Shown here: positions 5,109 to 6,765 of the stretch, piece after piece
Position numbering within the stretch: position 1 is the stretch's first letter
How the letters are laid out: every line of letters begins with the position of its first letter
Source: JBEBBU01 sp041158225
GTDB taxonomy: Bacteria > Pseudomonadota > Gammaproteobacteria > Methylococcales > Methylococcaceae
Direction: 5' to 3'
Length of the DNA stretch: 6,765 bases
NCBI GenBank assembly: GCA_041158225.1
Contig: JBEBBU010000112.1
Location: forward strand, 1 to 6,765
Program-made: the position numbers and the translations under genes
Notes under the pieces: model-generated
Seen by the model: only the letters and a program-made list of their open reading frames with translations
What the model was told of the DNA's origin: nothing
Database searches by the model: none

Positions 5109-6539
5109 TCACGGTGGCGTCATCTGGATGTGGAACATCATCTGGTAACCGCTGCCCGTATAAAACTCGGAAGTCGAACTGCGATCAGTATAACCAGCGC
5201 TCACCCCGGTTTTCAGCCAGTGCTTGAGCGCGTAGTCGGCCGAAGCATTTACGCCGCGCGTCTTGTAGCTGAAACTGGAACCACCGACATAAACCTGATC
5301 GCTGGCCATCACCCCCAGCGTCGTCGAGACCTTGCGTGTCCAGTCATGGCTCCAGCTGGCGCTGGTACTGGTGACTTCCAGCAGGGCATTGGCTGTCGAT
5401 ATCGTGGGCTGCAGTGTCTTGCCGGTACCCAGCATGAAGGTGGAATAGGTCAGCGGCTCCCAGGTCAGACCCAGCTGCCAGCTGAGACCACTGGCACCGG
5501 TCTCGCCGGCACTACTGAACTCCTTTTCCATCCAGCCCACCTTGGCGGTGCCGGTGGTCTTGCTCAGTGCCTTCCAGGTCGCGCCGACATAGTAGGTGCG
5601 AAAATTATTGTCCAGCGAGCTGCACACCCCTTCTGTACTGCCATTCAGGCACTGGCTACCGTCAGTCGCAGAACCATCGTTTTCATTGACATAGTCATAG
5701 TAGACATTGCTGAACTCGGCCAGCAACTGGGTCTTGGGACTGACACGGTAGTAGAAGGTCGTGCCAGCATTGATGGCATCGTAGTTCAGACGCTCGTAAT
5801 AGTCTGCATAGTTGGTATAACGGTAACTCAGATAGCCGGCCCGGAACTCGAGATTGCCCTTGGCGGTATTGGAACCGTAGGTATATTTCAGGTCGGTGTT
5901 CTTCGACTCATACTGCACAGGCGCCTCAAAACTGAATACCAAGGTATTGGGATCATAGACCTGGGTAGCGCTGCCAGTCTGGCTCAGCAGTTCACCACGC
6001 ATGAAGTGTGACCAGGTCAGGTTACTGTTCCAGTCGAGCTGATGACGCATGCCGAGATCGGTATGGGTATTGGCGGTGATGTAGCGGTCGAGATAATCGT
6101 TGATGGAACTGCTCTCGTAGATATTCTGCACCGCAGCAACACCCAGATTGTAGACATTGCGCTCGTTATTGGTGCGCAGCGCCAGCTGTAGCGCCGGTTT
6201 GATGAAGGTCTGCATGGAACCGGTGGCCTGCTTGGTCAGGTACAGGTTGCTGTTGTAACCGACATCAAAGCCCACCCCGGCGCGCGCTTCCACCGGACCA
6301 AGGTTCACTACACCACGGTTACGCGTATCATCGGCTATGGACTGCGCCGTGGTGCGGCGCAGGCGTGCCGCCGCATTCGGGTTGCGCAGCTGCAGCTTGG
6401 CTATTTTCTTGGCACTGGGCTTGCGCGCCCTGGGGCTGCTCTTGGTGACAATGGCATAGGGACTGACATAGGCTGACAGCGCCTCATCCGACAGCAGCAG
6501 CCCCAGCAGCAGGGCCGGTAAAATCCTTGACAGCTTCAA
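5109..6539 (-). CDS. Outer-membrane beta-barrel protein, probable polysaccharide-export porin (BBP2_2-like)
   Basis: The 476-residue protein begins with a signal peptide (1-23, KLSR then a Leu-rich core, cleavage likely after LSA). A basic, low-complexity stretch follows (36-62, RARKPSAKKIAKLQ and RLRR), then from about 82 a long series of alternating polar/aromatic strands rich in Tyr, Trp, Ser and Thr, starting with VGFDVGYNSNLYL (89-101). This pattern suits an 16-18-stranded barrel of the type found in exopolysaccharide loci (BBP2_2/EpsL-like; family assigned from memory, not searched). Two Cys (C297, C306) lie in a loop rich in Asn, Asp, Gly and Ser and may form a disulfide. The C-terminus ends QMTPP rather than in an aromatic residue. 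The start is TTG at 6539-6537, overlapping the trpS TGA by 4 bases, with AGGAAGAG 12 bases upstream; the first in-frame ATG is far inside the protein (M109), so TTG is the only start giving a signal peptide. Next to a short OPX gene it is the likely outer-membrane channel. Confidence 0.85.
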   Translation of the reverse strand: MKLSRILPALLLGLLLSDEALSAYVSPYAIVTKSSPRARKPSAKKIAKLQLRNPNAAARLRRTTAQSIADDTRNRGVVNLGPVEARAGVGFDVGYNSNLYLTKQATGSMQTFIKPALQLALRTNNERNVYNLGVAAVQNIYESSSINDYLDRYITANTHTDLGMRHQLDWNSNLTWSHFMRGELLSQTGSATQVYDPNTLVFSFEAPVQYESKNTDLKYTYGSNTAKGNLEFRAGYLSYRYTNYADYYERLNYDAINAGTTFYYRVSPKTQLLAEFSNVYYDYVNENDGSATDGSQCLNGSTEGVCSSLDNNFRTYYVGATWKALSKTTGTAKVGWMEKEFSSAGETGASGLSWQLGLTWEPLTYSTFMLGTGKTLQPTISTANALLEVTSTSASWSHDWTRKVSTTLGVMASDQVYVGGSSFSYKTRGVNASADYALKHWLKTGVSAGYTDRSSTSEFYTGSGYQMMFHIQMTPP

Positions 6540-6765
6540 CGGATACCGACGCTCTTCCTGATACGCGCCAGTCTGGCTTCCGCGATGGCACCAGCGCGCT
6601 CAGCGCCACGCCGCAGTTCCATCTCGATGTGATCCGGCGCCTGCATCAGTGCCTCGAAGCGCTCACGCGGCGCCTGCAGATGCTCGTTGAGATATTCGAA
6701 CAGGAACTGCTTCATCTCGCCCCAGCCAATGCCATCGGCATAGCGCTGGCGCAATGCCGGCAGCG
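6536..6765 (-). CDS. trpS: Tryptophanyl-tRNA synthetase, C-terminal part only (runs off right edge)
   Basis: The frame is open to the right edge and gives the last 75 or so residues of a protein whose C-terminus matches bacterial TrpS, the class I enzyme that charges tRNA-Trp: LRQRYADGIGWGEMKQFLF, then the NEHLQAPRERFEALM helix, a MELRRGAERAGAIAEARL helix and the final RIRKSVGIR. The catalytic HIGH and KMSKS regions would lie outside the window, so the call rests on the C-terminal helical segment alone. A TTG at 6754 is an internal Leu codon, not a start. The TGA at 6538-6536 overlaps the TTG start of the barrel gene, linking a housekeeping gene directly to the polysaccharide locus. Confidence 0.82.
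   Translation of the reverse strand, partial: LPALRQRYADGIGWGEMKQFLFEYLNEHLQAPRERFEALMQAPDHIEMELRRGAERAGAIAEARLARIRKSVGIR

Noticed and set aside
5099..5118. Possible intrinsic terminator after the barrel gene (GCCA-N6-TGGC followed by A and T5, minus strand)
   Set aside because: The stem has only 4 base pairs and the T-run is five bases and overlaps TTGACA; too weak to call, though a leaky effect cannot be excluded.
5103..6011. Open frame of 302 codons on the plus strand, opposite the barrel gene
   Set aside because: The minus-strand frame has a signal peptide, barrel-like strands and gene context; the plus frame shows no motif and no upstream Shine-Dalgarno site was noticed.

Overview
This 6.77 kb window reads as part of a chromosomal exopolysaccharide or surface-polysaccharide locus of a Gram-negative bacterium, most likely a gammaproteobacterium. 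The reasons are an outer-membrane beta-barrel, a periplasmic polysaccharide export protein, a proteobacterial-type TrpS C-terminus and moderately high G+C with G/C-ending codons. The genus cannot be fixed from the sequence alone. All eight genes lie on the minus strand, so transcription runs from the right edge to the left edge.

In transcription order the window holds: the 3' end of trpS (right edge, partial); an outer-membrane beta-barrel protein that starts at TTG inside the trpS stop; a 79-base gap with promoter-like hexamers and two overlapping dyads; a short polysaccharide export (OPX, Poly_export plus one SLBB domain) protein; a WecA/MraY-family undecaprenyl-phosphate sugar-1-phosphate transferase; a polytopic Wzy_C/O-antigen-ligase-family protein; and the dTDP-L-rhamnose genes rfbC, rfbD and rfbA, the last cut by the left edge. 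From the OPX gene onward the genes overlap by 1 to 8 bases or are separated by 7 bases, so they look like one translationally coupled operon. No RNA genes, insertion sequences, CRISPR arrays or gene-free stretches over 300 bases were seen.

The genes fit a Wzy-type pathway. The WecA-like enzyme would load the first sugar phosphate onto undecaprenyl phosphate at the cytoplasmic face. RfbA, RfbC and RfbD would supply dTDP-L-rhamnose. The Wzy_C protein would polymerise or ligate lipid-linked units on the periplasmic face. The short OPX protein and the beta-barrel would carry the polymer through the periplasm and outer membrane. Glycosyltransferases, a flippase, a chain-length co-polymerase and rfbB are not in the window; they may lie beyond the left edge.

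The points most worth following up are the short-OPX/beta-barrel pair, which resembles the composite translocon proposed for Myxococcus EpsY/EpsX; a C8 tract at the end of the wecA-like gene where loss of one base would fuse it in frame to the next gene; and the TTG start of the barrel gene nested in the trpS stop codon.
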